Part shown: positions 31,987 to 39,666 of the stretch, in pieces
How the letters are laid out: each line of letters starts with the position of its first letter
How positions within the stretch are numbered: the first letter of the stretch is position 1
DNA from: CAIQJJ01 sp964606085
Lineage (GTDB): Bacteria; Chloroflexota; Anaerolineae; Anaerolineales; UBA4823
Length of the DNA stretch: 44,167 bases
Assembly (NCBI GenBank): GCA_964606085.1
Contig: CAZSFD010000043.1
Location: 1 to 44,167 of the forward strand
Direction: 5' to 3'
The notes under the pieces: model-generated
What the model saw: the letters and a program-made list of their open reading frames with translations, nothing else
Database searches by the model: none
What the model was told of the DNA's origin: nothing
Position numbers and translations under genes: made by a program

Positions 31987-32293
31987 TTTTGTCAATCTCA
32001 TTGCCGGCTGTTTCCGTGGGAACATCATTCAAAATATATTTCGTGGAACGCCCCTCGCGGATGGTTCGCAGAAGCGGTTGGTGACCTCTTTGCTCTCTGC
32101 GCTTTTCCCTTCGTGAAATTACTGAATACAAAGAATTGACCGGGGTTTCTCCCAAAAACGTTCCGGGAGATTTTTTCTCCATTCTGACGGCAATCTCCCG
32201 CAAGGTAAGAGCATTTTCCGCTTCTTCAAGGATTTCAACGAGCAGTTTCTCAAGTTGTGAAAAATGACGATCCCATGACATAGCAATTTCCAT
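31979..32293 (-). CDS. Small HARE-HTH-like winged-helix protein of the restriction island
   Basis: A 104-residue protein. Residues 18-92 have the pattern of HARE-HTH (the HB1/ASXL/restriction-endonuclease helix-turn-helix): hydrophobic helix VEILEEAENALTLREIAVRM, then LGETPVNSLYSVI with the hallmark G-x-T-P, and a basic C-terminal strand pair ending GRSTKYIL. HARE-HTH domains accompany restriction nucleases and other DNA modifiers, so it may target the system to DNA or regulate it. It is co-translated with the methylase downstream. ATG 32281 is an alternative start; neither has a strong binding site. Confidence 0.62.
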   Translation of the reverse strand: MEIAMSWDRHFSQLEKLLVEILEEAENALTLREIAVRMEKKSPGTFLGETPVNSLYSVISRREKRREQRGHQPLLRTIREGRSTKYILNDVPTETAGNEIDKND

Positions 32294-32439
32294 ATTCTTC
32301 TGATGTTTTGCGAAATTGTAGCATGCGTTTTTGTAGCATGCAATGATGAAAATCGTTCATCAGTGGGCAGATTTTCAGAGGCTTACAACTTTTTGATTTT
32401 GTACGGCGTAGATTATCGTGAAACTGTCGGGTAAACAAA

Positions 32440-32468
32440 TTGTTTTTTATTAAATGTCAGACTATAAT
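32440..32468 (+). promoter_or_regulatory. Strong sigma-70-type promoter of the SPFH pair
   Basis: TTGTTT (32440-32445), exact 17-bp spacer, consensus TATAAT (32463-32468). It lies 42 bp before the ATG at 32510, in an AT-rich gap between the divergent restriction island and the SPFH gene pair. Confidence 0.68.
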
Positions 32469-32509
32469 CTAAACATCCGTTTTTCAACATATCCGTTCAG
32501 GAGGAACCC

Positions 32510-33046
32510 ATGAGCGATCTCAAGGATCAAATTCTCGGTAATGTCACCGGCGATATGGACCTGTTCAAGAAAATCGCCAGCAAAATCCCCGGTTTCCAGG
32601 GATACATCGAAAGCAATGCTCGCCGCGATTCCGACAAACTCTTGCGCGAGGCGTTGTTCAACCGCTTCCGCGAATTGGAAGGCCAGGTGTCTGGCTTGCA
32701 GGTTGAAGCAGGTAATTCGGGCGATTTCACCTTCATTGACGACCTGGAACGCTCGGCGATCAAGCTGCGCACCTTCGCCGACCGCATTCGCACCGCCCGC
32801 CGGGGTTATTCGGGCCTGTTCGATGCCGTCAAAGTGGATACCGCCACGCTCGATCAACTACTTTCCTACGACAACGCCATGCTCGACCTGATCCCCCAGG
32901 TGCAGGCCGCCATTGATAACGTGCAGCGTTCCTTCGGCACCGATGGCCTCGCGGCCGCCATCCGCAACCTGGAAAGCGTTTCGCGCCAATGCGTGGAGAC
33001 TTTCGACCGCCGCGAGGAAATTCTCACCGGCGCTGCTGGCGTCTAG
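32510..33046 (+). CDS. Helical protein paired with the SPFH gene, unknown function
   Basis: A 178-residue, almost wholly alpha-helical soluble protein with heptad-like stretches (FRELEGQVSGLQVEA, LRTFADRIRTARRGY). The opening IASKIPGFQGYIESNARRDSDKLLRE is a recognisable block, though I know no assigned function. AGGAGG eight bases before the ATG and a consensus promoter predict strong expression. The SPFH-HTH gene starts 33 bp later, so the two form one operon. By position it may be an accessory or client of the SPFH assembly; that is inference. Confidence 0.7.
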   Translation: MSDLKDQILGNVTGDMDLFKKIASKIPGFQGYIESNARRDSDKLLREALFNRFRELEGQVSGLQVEAGNSGDFTFIDDLERSAIKLRTFADRIRTARRGYSGLFDAVKVDTATLDQLLSYDNAMLDLIPQVQAAIDNVQRSFGTDGLAAAIRNLESVSRQCVETFDRREEILTGAAGV

Positions 33047-33079
33047 CCCTGATTTTTCTTACGAAGAGGAGTAATTACC

Positions 33080-34144
33080 ATGGCCAGAATTTTTGATGTT
33101 ATCGAATATCCCAATGAAATGCGCAACGAAATCGTCCACCGCTTCCCCGAAACGGGCGCTGGCGATTTTCGCATCGGCTCACAGGTGATCGTGCGCGAAT
33201 CGCAGGCGGCGGTGTTCTTCCGTGACGGCAATGCGCTGGATGTCTTCGGCCCCGGCCGCCATACCATCACTACAGCCAACATCCCCCTGCTGATTGACTG
33301 GGTGGGCAAGGCGTTCAACGACCGCACGCCCTTCCCGGCGGAAGTGTATTTCGTTTCGATGCGCGAGTTTGCCGACCAGAAATGGGGCACACCGCAGCCG
33401 ATCATCGTGCGCAACCCCGGCATGGGCCTGGGGGTGGCGCTTTTGCAGGGTTTCGGCAGTTTCAGCTTCCAGGTGAAAGATGTGCAGCAGTTCGTGACGC
33501 AGATTGTCGGCACGCAGGGCATCTTCCGCACCGAAGAAATTGAAAGCCGTATGCGCGCCATGCTGCTGCAGAAACTGACAGATGCCCTCGGCGAATGGGG
33601 CGCTAAATATGCCGTGCCTGAAATGATCGGCATGACCAACGAACTGGGCGCGTTTGTGCGGGCCAACACCCAAGACGATTTCGCCGCCCTCGGCCTGACG
33701 ATCAAGACCTTCTATGTCGAAAATCTCAAGCCCTCCAGCAAATCGGCGGCTGAGTTGCGCGATATGGGTATGCTCGACATGCAAACCTACATGCAGCTCC
33801 AGGCGGCTGACGCCATGCGCGATGCCGCCCAGAACCCCAGCGGCGGCGCTGGCCTGACGGCGGGCATCGGTGCTGGCATTGGCGTGGGCAACCTGATGGG
33901 CCAGGCCTTCCAGGGCATGGGCGCTCCCGCCGCAGCCGCCCCGCAGCAGCCTGCTCCGCAGCAGGCCGCCCCGGCTGCTGCTGCCACGCCCTCGGTGATG
34001 ACCCCCTCCGAGGCCGCCGCCGTGCTGCGTGTCTCCGAAGAAGATGTCATCGCCGCCATCCAGGCCGGCGACCTCAAAGCCAAGAAACTGGGCAGCGCTT
34101 ACCGCATCAGCAAAGAAGCCCTGGATGAGTTTTTGAAGGGTTAG
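33080..34144 (+). CDS. SPFH-domain protein (YdjI-like) with C-terminal excisionase-type HTH
   Basis: A 354-residue fusion. Residues about 10-240 match the YdjI-type SPFH (band-7) domain: GSQVIVRESQAAVFFRDG, FGPGRHTITTANIPLL, then PAEVYFVSMREF, GTPQPI, and the late LGLTIKTFYVENL. SPFH proteins form oligomeric membrane-associated scaffolds. Residues 283-303 are an Ala/Pro/Gln linker, and 304-352 a small MerR/excisionase-like HTH (MTPSEAAAVLRVSEEDVIAAI then AYRISKEAL, broken here for length). Known relatives often carry a zinc ribbon at this end; a DNA-binding-type domain is unusual. No transmembrane helix is evident. AAGAGGAG precedes the ATG, and a strong terminator follows. Confidence 0.82.
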   Translation: MARIFDVIEYPNEMRNEIVHRFPETGAGDFRIGSQVIVRESQAAVFFRDGNALDVFGPGRHTITTANIPLLIDWVGKAFNDRTPFPAEVYFVSMREFADQKWGTPQPIIVRNPGMGLGVALLQGFGSFSFQVKDVQQFVTQIVGTQGIFRTEEIESRMRAMLLQKLTDALGEWGAKYAVPEMIGMTNELGAFVRANTQDDFAALGLTIKTFYVENLKPSSKSAAELRDMGMLDMQTYMQLQAADAMRDAAQNPSGGAGLTAGIGAGIGVGNLMGQAFQGMGAPAAAAPQQPAPQQAAPAAAATPSVMTPSEAAAVLRVSEEDVIAAIQAGDLKAKKLGSAYRISKEALDEFLKG

Positions 34145-34171
34145 ATTACCCGGCTAAAATGCTGTGAAAAA

Positions 34172-34201
34172 CTGGCGGCTTACAGCCGCCAGTTTTTTTT
34201 G
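34172..34201 (+). terminator. Strong intrinsic terminator after the SPFH gene
   Basis: CTGGCGGCT (34172-34180), loop TAC, AGCCGCCAG (34184-34192), then nine T (34193-34201). It ends the two-gene SPFH operon. Confidence 0.92.
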
Positions 34202-34338
34202 TTTGATGGGGGGTGAATAAACCCGGAGATTTATCGCCGGGCAGGATGGTGGACAAAAGCGCAACGTGTCCCCCTGGGCTATAATTTACCCACCTCACCT
34301 ACAGTCACCCAGGTCTGAATCTGTTCGGGAGAATTGCC

Positions 34339-35271
34339 ATGCGATACGACAAACTGCGCACAAACGCGCGCCCCTTTGCCATAAAATTCTTGCGCGGCCT
34401 TGTCTTTCTCATTTCAGACTCTATCGTTGGCGTGGTGCAAAACTGGGGCGCCGTTCACGCCGCAGCGCTTTCGTACACCACCCTGTTTTCGTTCGCCCCC
34501 CTGGTGATCATCACCATCGTCTTGACCACGCGCGCCTTCAAGCAGGCCTATCCGCAGGAAATGTTGATGCCGGGGATCGAAAATTTGTTTGGCCCATCGG
34601 TGGCAGGGGTCTTTGGGGAGATCATCCAGAGCAGTTATAACATTGCCATCAACCGGGTCTGGACGGGCATTGGCATCTTATTCCTCGTATATGCCGCGTC
34701 TTCGATGTTCATGCAATTGCGTACATCGCTCAATGCCATGTGGGGGTTGGCGCCGCGCCCACCCTCCTGGCGGCGCAGCATGATGATGTCGTTGCAATCG
34801 CGCTTGCTTTCGGCTACCTGGGTGCTGATGTTGGGCTTCTTGCTGCCCTTTATGCTGATGTTGAATATGGCCTGGACGGTTGTCTCGCGCCTGACCCATC
34901 TGACCGTTTCACCCGAAGTGATGCAAATCACCCAATCGCTGCAAATGATCACCTCGCCGCTGGCGATGTTCCTGGCCTTTGCCCTGATTTTCAAGATTTT
35001 GCCCCAGGCCAAGATCGCCTGGCGTGACGTGTGGCCGGGGGCGGCCCTGACCACGGTGTTGTTTGCCTTCGGCACCAACCTGGTGGGGTTATACCTCACC
35101 CGCAGCGCCATCGCCTCGATCTATGGCTTCGCCGGGACGTTGGTGTTTTTCTTGCTCTGGGTGTACTACTCGGCCTGGATTCTGCTGTTTGGGGCGCGCT
35201 TCACCATGCTCTATGCCCACCGCCACGGCGAGAAGATCATCCCCTACGATCACGTTCACATGATCTGGTAG
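34339..35271 (+). CDS. YihY/virulence factor BrkB family inner-membrane protein
   Basis: A 310-residue membrane protein with about six helices. WGAVHAAALSYTTLFSFAPL near 35-54 is the family hallmark (h.AaalsYytlfal.Pl), and the C-terminal helix pair has AIASIYGFAGTLVFFLLWVYYSAWILLFGA, interrupted here by no stop. These proteins were once called ribonuclease BN, but the function is unsettled and probably in the envelope. ATG 34339 is preceded by GGGAGAATTGCC. It is monocistronic, between the SPFH terminator and the sigma-factor gene. Confidence 0.88.
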   Translation: MRYDKLRTNARPFAIKFLRGLVFLISDSIVGVVQNWGAVHAAALSYTTLFSFAPLVIITIVLTTRAFKQAYPQEMLMPGIENLFGPSVAGVFGEIIQSSYNIAINRVWTGIGILFLVYAASSMFMQLRTSLNAMWGLAPRPPSWRRSMMMSLQSRLLSATWVLMLGFLLPFMLMLNMAWTVVSRLTHLTVSPEVMQITQSLQMITSPLAMFLAFALIFKILPQAKIAWRDVWPGAALTTVLFAFGTNLVGLYLTRSAIASIYGFAGTLVFFLLWVYYSAWILLFGARFTMLYAHRHGEKIIPYDHVHMIW

Positions 35272-35337
35272 TCTGCCCTGTCACAATTGCGCGCTTGCGG
35301 GGGTTTATCAGATGAATTGACCGCGCGGAGACCCTGC

Positions 35338-35880
35338 ATGAACGTTACAATGGACGCTGTGAAACGCAGCCCCACCACAACCACTTTGATAGACCTGGAT
35401 GCCGCCCTGCAAGAACACTGGCCGCGCATCTATGGCGTGCTATTTCGGCTCACTGGCGATCCCGATGAGGCCGAAGACCTGGCGCTGGAGGTGTTTTACC
35501 GCCTGCACCATAAGCCGCCGCCGGTCAACGACGCCCTCAACCTGGGCGGCTGGCTGTACCGGGTGGCGCTGAACCTGGGTTACAACGCCTTGCGCGCCGC
35601 CCGCCGCCGCAAGCGTTACGAGCAGGAAGCGGGCGCGTGGGCGCTTGAACACGATGCCCCCAGCGAACCCCACCACGAAGCCGAGCGCCGCCTCGAACGC
35701 CAGCAAGTACGCGCCGCCCTCGCCCGGCTGAAGCCACGTGAAGCCCAACTGCTCATCTTGCGCTATTCTGGGCTTTCTTATGCTGAGATGGCCGCCGCTT
35801 TGCAGGTGGCCCCCGGTTCGGTGGGAACACTGCTGGCCCGCGCCGAAAAAGCTTTCGAGCAGGTATACCAAAAACTTTAA
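35338..35880 (+). CDS. ECF-type RNA polymerase sigma factor
   Basis: A 180-residue sigma-70-like factor. Region 2 runs about 25-85 with IYGVLFRLTGDPDEAEDLALEVF, and region 4 about 125-178 with LARLKPREAQLLILRYSGLSY (given without its last residues), AEMAAALQVAPGSVGTLLARAEKAF. ATG 35338 has GGAG eight bases upstream and is preferred to the longer frame from 35287. The anti-sigma gene follows after 16 bp. It would direct RNA polymerase to a stress or envelope regulon, released when the partner is inactivated. Confidence 0.88.
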   Translation: MNVTMDAVKRSPTTTTLIDLDAALQEHWPRIYGVLFRLTGDPDEAEDLALEVFYRLHHKPPPVNDALNLGGWLYRVALNLGYNALRAARRRKRYEQEAGAWALEHDAPSEPHHEAERRLERQQVRAALARLKPREAQLLILRYSGLSYAEMAAALQVAPGSVGTLLARAEKAFEQVYQKL

Positions 35881-35896
35881 CCCTATGGAGGAGAAG

Positions 35897-37069
35897 ATGC
35901 ACCCAGGCGAAGGTCAATTACAAGCCTATACCGATCACCACTTATCGGCTGGCGAGGCCGAACAGGTCGCCGCGCACCTGCTGCTTTGTTCAGCGTGCCA
36001 GGCCCAGGCGCAAGAGCTGGCCGAGCGCTCTCGGCGGGTGCAGGTGCGCCTGGACGTTCTCAACCCTCATCCCCACGAAAGCGCCGCGCCGATCAGCGTG
36101 GCGCGCCAACGCTTACAACACAAAATCAATCAAAAGGAGTCTCAAACGATGTTCAACAAATTATTTAACCCACGTCTGCGCCCGGTTTGGGGTGCGCTGA
36201 TCGTTCTGGTGGCCGTGGTTGTGGCCTTCAGTTTCCCCCAGGTACGCGCCGCGGCCAGCAGCTTCCTGGGCCTCTTCCGCGTGCAGCAGGTGACGGTGGT
36301 GGCGGTGGATGCCGATGCCGTTTCTGCCAACCTGGAAACGCTCGATGGCAACCTGTTCAGCGCCCTTTTTGAAGCGGCCAGCGAAGAAGTCATCGGCGAA
36401 ACGCTGCCCAACGCCAGCCGCGACGAAGCCTCAGCGGCAGCGGGCATTCCCGTGCGCCTGCCCGAAGGTGTGGCCGTTGACAGCCTCTCGGTGGAGCAGG
36501 GTTCGCGCATCACGCTTGTCGTGGATCAACCGCTGATGCAGGCCCTCTTCGATGAAACCGGCCTGGGAATTGAAATCCCTGCTGCCCTCGACGGCGCGAC
36601 GGTCACTGGCGAAATCTCGCCCATCGTCATCGCCAGCTTCGATTGCACCCCCGAAATTGTCAATATTCCCGCTGACCCTGGCGCTCCCGCGGCTGGCACG
36701 ACCCCCATCGAAACCCAGGCCTGCAGCGGCCTGATCCAGGCGGCCAGCCCCACCATCAACGCCCCCGCCGGCCTCGACCTGGCCGCCATCGGCGAGGGTT
36801 ACTTGCAGCTCATGGGCATGTCGGCGCAAGAGGCTAAGGATTTCAGCCAACGGGTAGATTGGGCAACCACGCTCGTCATCCCCGTGCCGCAAGACAGCGC
36901 TTCGGAAAACGTGCTGGTAGATGGCGTGGAAGGCGTGTTGCTGCGTGAAAGCCGCTATCGCCAGAACGATACCTACCTGCTGGTATGGAGCAAAGATGGC
37001 GTTCTCTATGCCCTCACCGGCATTGGCAGCACGACCGAGGCCCTGACCCTTGCCAATTCGCTGAAGTAA
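35897..37069 (+). CDS. Membrane-anchored zinc-finger anti-sigma factor
   Basis: A 390-residue regulator. The N-terminal ZAS-type domain has H27-x3-C31-x2-C34 (AAHLLLCSAC), the zinc motif of anti-sigma factors. A single membrane helix follows near 97-117 (WGALIVLVAVVVAFSF), and about 270 extracytoplasmic residues presumably sense the signal or are cleaved. ATG 35897 is preferred over ATG 35885 because GGAGGAG lies just before it. It is co-transcribed with the sigma factor at 35338-35880, its probable partner. The C-terminal domain is not recognised. Confidence 0.83.
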   Translation: MHPGEGQLQAYTDHHLSAGEAEQVAAHLLLCSACQAQAQELAERSRRVQVRLDVLNPHPHESAAPISVARQRLQHKINQKESQTMFNKLFNPRLRPVWGALIVLVAVVVAFSFPQVRAAASSFLGLFRVQQVTVVAVDADAVSANLETLDGNLFSALFEAASEEVIGETLPNASRDEASAAAGIPVRLPEGVAVDSLSVEQGSRITLVVDQPLMQALFDETGLGIEIPAALDGATVTGEISPIVIASFDCTPEIVNIPADPGAPAAGTTPIETQACSGLIQAASPTINAPAGLDLAAIGEGYLQLMGMSAQEAKDFSQRVDWATTLVIPVPQDSASENVLVDGVEGVLLRESRYRQNDTYLLVWSKDGVLYALTGIGSTTEALTLANSLK

Positions 37070-37089
37070 TGAATAGTGGATGACCATTC

Positions 37090-37128
37090 AAAAAGACCTT
37101 CAAGGAGCAAACCCTTGAAGGTCTTTTT
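37090..37128. terminator. Bidirectional intrinsic terminator
   Basis: AAAAAGACCTTCAAGG (37090-37105) pairs exactly with CCTTGAAGGTCTTTTT (37113-37128). It separates the converging anti-sigma and bactofilin genes. Confidence 0.9.
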
Positions 37129-37155
37129 GTTTTGCTGGATCAGGCGGTGGAAGTT

Positions 37156-37623
37156 CTAGCCTTCCGGGTTTTCGAGCGCTTCTGCCTCGTCATCACCGGT
37201 CAACTCGGCAGATTCGGGGGTTGGCGCTGCCAGGCCCAACTCTACATGCTCTTCCATGCGGATTTGGCCGCGCAGAAAAGCGCCTTCTTCGGTGGCGAAG
37301 GCCGCCGCCACCACATTGCCCCACACCCGCCCGGTGGCGCGGATTTCGAGCTTTTCGGCGGTAATATCGCCGCGCACCAGGCCCGCCACGATGACGGTGT
37401 TGGCGCGAATCTGCTCGCAGGTCAGGCGGCCTGTTTCGCCCACCACCAGCAGGCCGCGCAAGGCCACATCGCCCTCGAACGTGCCTTCGATGCGCACCCC
37501 GCCGCTGCCGCCAATTTGCCCCTTCCAGTTCACCCCCTGCCCCAATACCGAAGTAATCCGCTCGGCAGGGGCCGGGGCGGATGCGGCAGGGTTGGCGGGG
37601 GAAGGGTTTTTACGGCGAAACAT
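37156..37623 (-). CDS. Bactofilin family cytoskeletal protein
   Basis: A 155-residue polymer-forming protein. After an Ala/Pro-rich tail (1-22), residues 24-120 show the short right-handed beta-helix repeats of bactofilins: VRIEGTFEGDVALRGLLVVG, ANTVIVAGLVRGDITAEKLEI and RATGRVWGNVVAA. The acidic C-terminus is unstructured. Bactofilins build filaments that organise cell shape or the envelope. The start codon overlaps the fabI stop in TAATG, so it is translated after the fatty-acid enzyme, a pairing with no obvious textbook reason. Confidence 0.9.
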   Translation of the reverse strand: MFRRKNPSPANPAASAPAPAERITSVLGQGVNWKGQIGGSGGVRIEGTFEGDVALRGLLVVGETGRLTCEQIRANTVIVAGLVRGDITAEKLEIRATGRVWGNVVAAAFATEEGAFLRGQIRMEEHVELGLAAPTPESAELTGDDEAEALENPEG

Positions 37624-38405
37624 TATTCCACTTTTTCAGGTACACCGATGATATTGTAACCCGAATCGACATACAAGATTTCGCCCGTGATGCGGCTGGA
37701 AAGATCAGAGCAGAGGAAGACCGCCGCGTTGCCGCAGTCTTCAATCGTCACATTTTCGCGCAGCGGGGCGACATCGGAAAAGTGTTTGAGCATGTCGCGG
37801 AAGTTGGAAACGCCCATGGCGGCCAGGGTGCGGATAGGCCCTGCCGAGATGGCATTGACGCGGATTTTTTGCGGGCCGAAATCAGCCGCCAGGTAGCGCA
37901 CCGAGGCTTCGAGGGCGGCTTTGGCCACGCCCATCACATTGTAATTGGGGGCCACCTTTTCCGCGCCGTAATAGGTCAGGGTCAGCAGGGCCGCGCCAGG
38001 GCGCAAAATGGGCTGAAAGGCCTGCGCCAACGCGGTGAATGAGTAGACGCTGATATCCATGGCCAGGTGGAAGCCCGCCCGGCTGGTATTGTAGTAATAA
38101 CCGCTCAACTCTTCTTTGTTCGCAAAGCCAATCGAGTGGACGAGGATGTCAATGCCGCCAAACGTTGCCGCGGCCTTGTCAGCCACCGCTTTGATTTCCT
38201 CATCGCTGGCTACATTGCACTGCTCGACGAACGTGCAGCCCACTTCCTCGGCCAGCGGTTTGACGCGTTTTTCGAGCGCTTCACCGGCGTAGCTGATGCC
38301 CAGGGTAGCGCCCTGCGCATGAAAGGCTTTGGTGATGCCCCAGGCAATCGAACGGTCGTTGGCGAGACCAAAGATAAGAGCGTTTTTTCCAGCAAGTAGA
38401 GACAT
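37623..38405 (-). CDS. fabI: Enoyl-[acyl-carrier-protein] reductase (NADH)
   Basis: FabI performs the final reduction of each fatty-acid elongation cycle. The 260-residue protein has the cofactor motif LIFGLANDRSIAWGI (10-24), the catalytic Y155 and K162 (Y-x6-K in NYNVMGVAK) and the late ISAGPIRTLAAMGV block of the FabI family; it is not a FabL or FabK type. GGAGG lies eight bases before ATG 38405. A 16-bp-arm inverted repeat sits 20 bp upstream in the leader. It is coupled to bactofilin downstream. Confidence 0.95.
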   Translation of the reverse strand: MSLLAGKNALIFGLANDRSIAWGITKAFHAQGATLGISYAGEALEKRVKPLAEEVGCTFVEQCNVASDEEIKAVADKAAATFGGIDILVHSIGFANKEELSGYYYNTSRAGFHLAMDISVYSFTALAQAFQPILRPGAALLTLTYYGAEKVAPNYNVMGVAKAALEASVRYLAADFGPQKIRVNAISAGPIRTLAAMGVSNFRDMLKHFSDVAPLRENVTIEDCGNAAVFLCSDLSSRITGEILYVDSGYNIIGVPEKVE

Positions 38406-38424
38406 GAATACCTCCAGAGAAAGG

Positions 38425-38468
38425 GTTAATCGTTATTCGATAATTCGATAATTCGAATAACGATTAAC
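38425..38468. repeat. AT-rich inverted repeat in the fabI leader
   Basis: GTTAATCGTTATTCGA (38425-38440) and its exact complement TCGAATAACGATTAAC (38453-38468) flank TAATTCGATAAT. Degenerate CGATAATT/CGAATTATCGA words continue to about 38505, where the mpg gene ends. It may be a decayed mobile palindrome or a regulator site for fabI. Confidence 0.75.
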
Positions 38469-38489
38469 GAATTATCGAACAACGATTTA

Positions 38490-39083
38490 TCAAACAACAA
38501 ATGATCGAATAGACCCCCGAAACCGCCACGGCATACTTTTCCAGGGTTCCGGCACATTGGTTAAACCCACGCGCGGGCCAATCGTCACGCATTCAGCGCG
38601 AAGCGTTGCCCCAGGCTCGACGAACAGCAGCGCACCTGGCTGGCATAGATCGGCGGCGTTGAAGGTGCGGTCAATGGCGAGGGCCTGGCAGAGCTTGGCG
38701 GGGCCATTGCACCATTCGGCGCGTGGCCGCCCGGCCCGGCGCTCGGCGATGACATCCAGGCCCTCGGTTGGCTCGATGGCCCGAAGCAGCACGGCCGCGG
38801 GGCTGCCTTCTTCTTCGGTGACGCAGTTCAAACACCAGTGCATTCCATAGGTGAAATAAACGTAGGCGTGTCCTGGCGGGCCGTACATCACCTGTGTGCG
38901 CGGCGTGCGCCCGGCTTTGGCGTGGCAGGCCAGGTCAGTTTCGTGGATGTAGGCTTCGGTTTCGGTGATCACCCCGGCCAGGCGCAACCCATCTTGCAGG
39001 CGTACCAATTGCATGCCGAGCAACTCGCGTGCCACCTGAAGTGTGGGGCGGGCAAAAAAGGAGCGTTCCAGGCGTTCGGTCAT
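38490..39083 (-). CDS. mpg: DNA-3-methyladenine glycosylase (AAG/Mpg family)
   Basis: A 197-residue repair enzyme that excises alkylated or deaminated purines. LERSFFARPTLQVARELLG is the family N-terminus, ITETEAYIHETDLACHA holds the catalytic Glu, followed by MYGPPGHAYVYFTYGMHWCLN, interrupted here after H for length, and WCNGPAKLCQALAID. The chain is full length. It begins three bases after the upstream phosphodiesterase gene, so both may be co-transcribed with the acetyltransferase. Its 3' end runs into the repeat-rich fabI leader. Confidence 0.93.
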   Translation of the reverse strand: MTERLERSFFARPTLQVARELLGMQLVRLQDGLRLAGVITETEAYIHETDLACHAKAGRTPRTQVMYGPPGHAYVYFTYGMHWCLNCVTEEEGSPAAVLLRAIEPTEGLDVIAERRAGRPRAEWCNGPAKLCQALAIDRTFNAADLCQPGALLFVEPGATLRAECVTIGPRVGLTNVPEPWKSMPWRFRGSIRSFVV

Positions 39084-39086
39084 GGG

Positions 39087-39641
39087 CTATTCCAACGCGA
39101 TGATCTCGCCTTGCACCTGGCCCTGATCCAGGTGCAGTAAGCCGACCGCCGGGAACAACCCCTCATCCAGGTCGGCGCAGCACGCCGCACCGGGGTTGAA
39201 GATGAGCAGTTCGCCATCCCGCTGGTTGAGCGGGTAATGGGTGTGACCGTAGACCAGCACGTCGGGCCGTGCAGCGGCAAAATCACTTTGCAGCAAAGCC
39301 AGAATCTTTTCGAGGGGATACCTCTGAATGGCAAAGCGCAACCGGAGATACAGGTAGCGCCGCAAGCCGCCATGCCCGTGGGCCAGGGCCACCCGCACGC
39401 CCTCGAAGGTCAACAAACGTGTGCGCGGCAAATGACCCAGCGCCAGCCAATCGCGGTTGCCCTTGACGGCGTGAACCGGGGCGATTTCGCCCAACCTTGC
39501 CAGCACGCCCGGCGTCGAAATATCGCCAGCGTGCAAAATGGCGCTCACTTGGGCCTGGCGAAAAATTTCCAACGCTCGCGGGTGGAGCGACTTGGCCTTA
39601 TCAGGAACGTGGGTGTCGGATATGACGCCGATGGTTTGCAT
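39087..39641 (-). CDS. YfcE/MJ0936-family metallophosphoesterase
   Basis: A 184-residue calcineurin-like phosphodiesterase. Metal-binding motifs are GVISDTH near 5-11, LHAGDIS, VKGNRDW, ALAHGHGG and YGHTHYPL: the complete D-x-H, GD, GN(H/R)D, GH and GHTH series. The substrate is unknown; relatives hydrolyse phosphodiesters in vitro. ATG 39641 matches the family start, although the preceding bases (CTGCTCCCC) are a poor binding site. The longer open frame upstream is the shadow of the acetyltransferase gene. Confidence 0.9.
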   Translation of the reverse strand: MQTIGVISDTHVPDKAKSLHPRALEIFRQAQVSAILHAGDISTPGVLARLGEIAPVHAVKGNRDWLALGHLPRTRLLTFEGVRVALAHGHGGLRRYLYLRLRFAIQRYPLEKILALLQSDFAAARPDVLVYGHTHYPLNQRDGELLIFNPGAACCADLDEGLFPAVGLLHLDQGQVQGEIIALE

Positions 39642-39666
39642 GGGGAGCAGGGAGCAGGTGGCAGGT

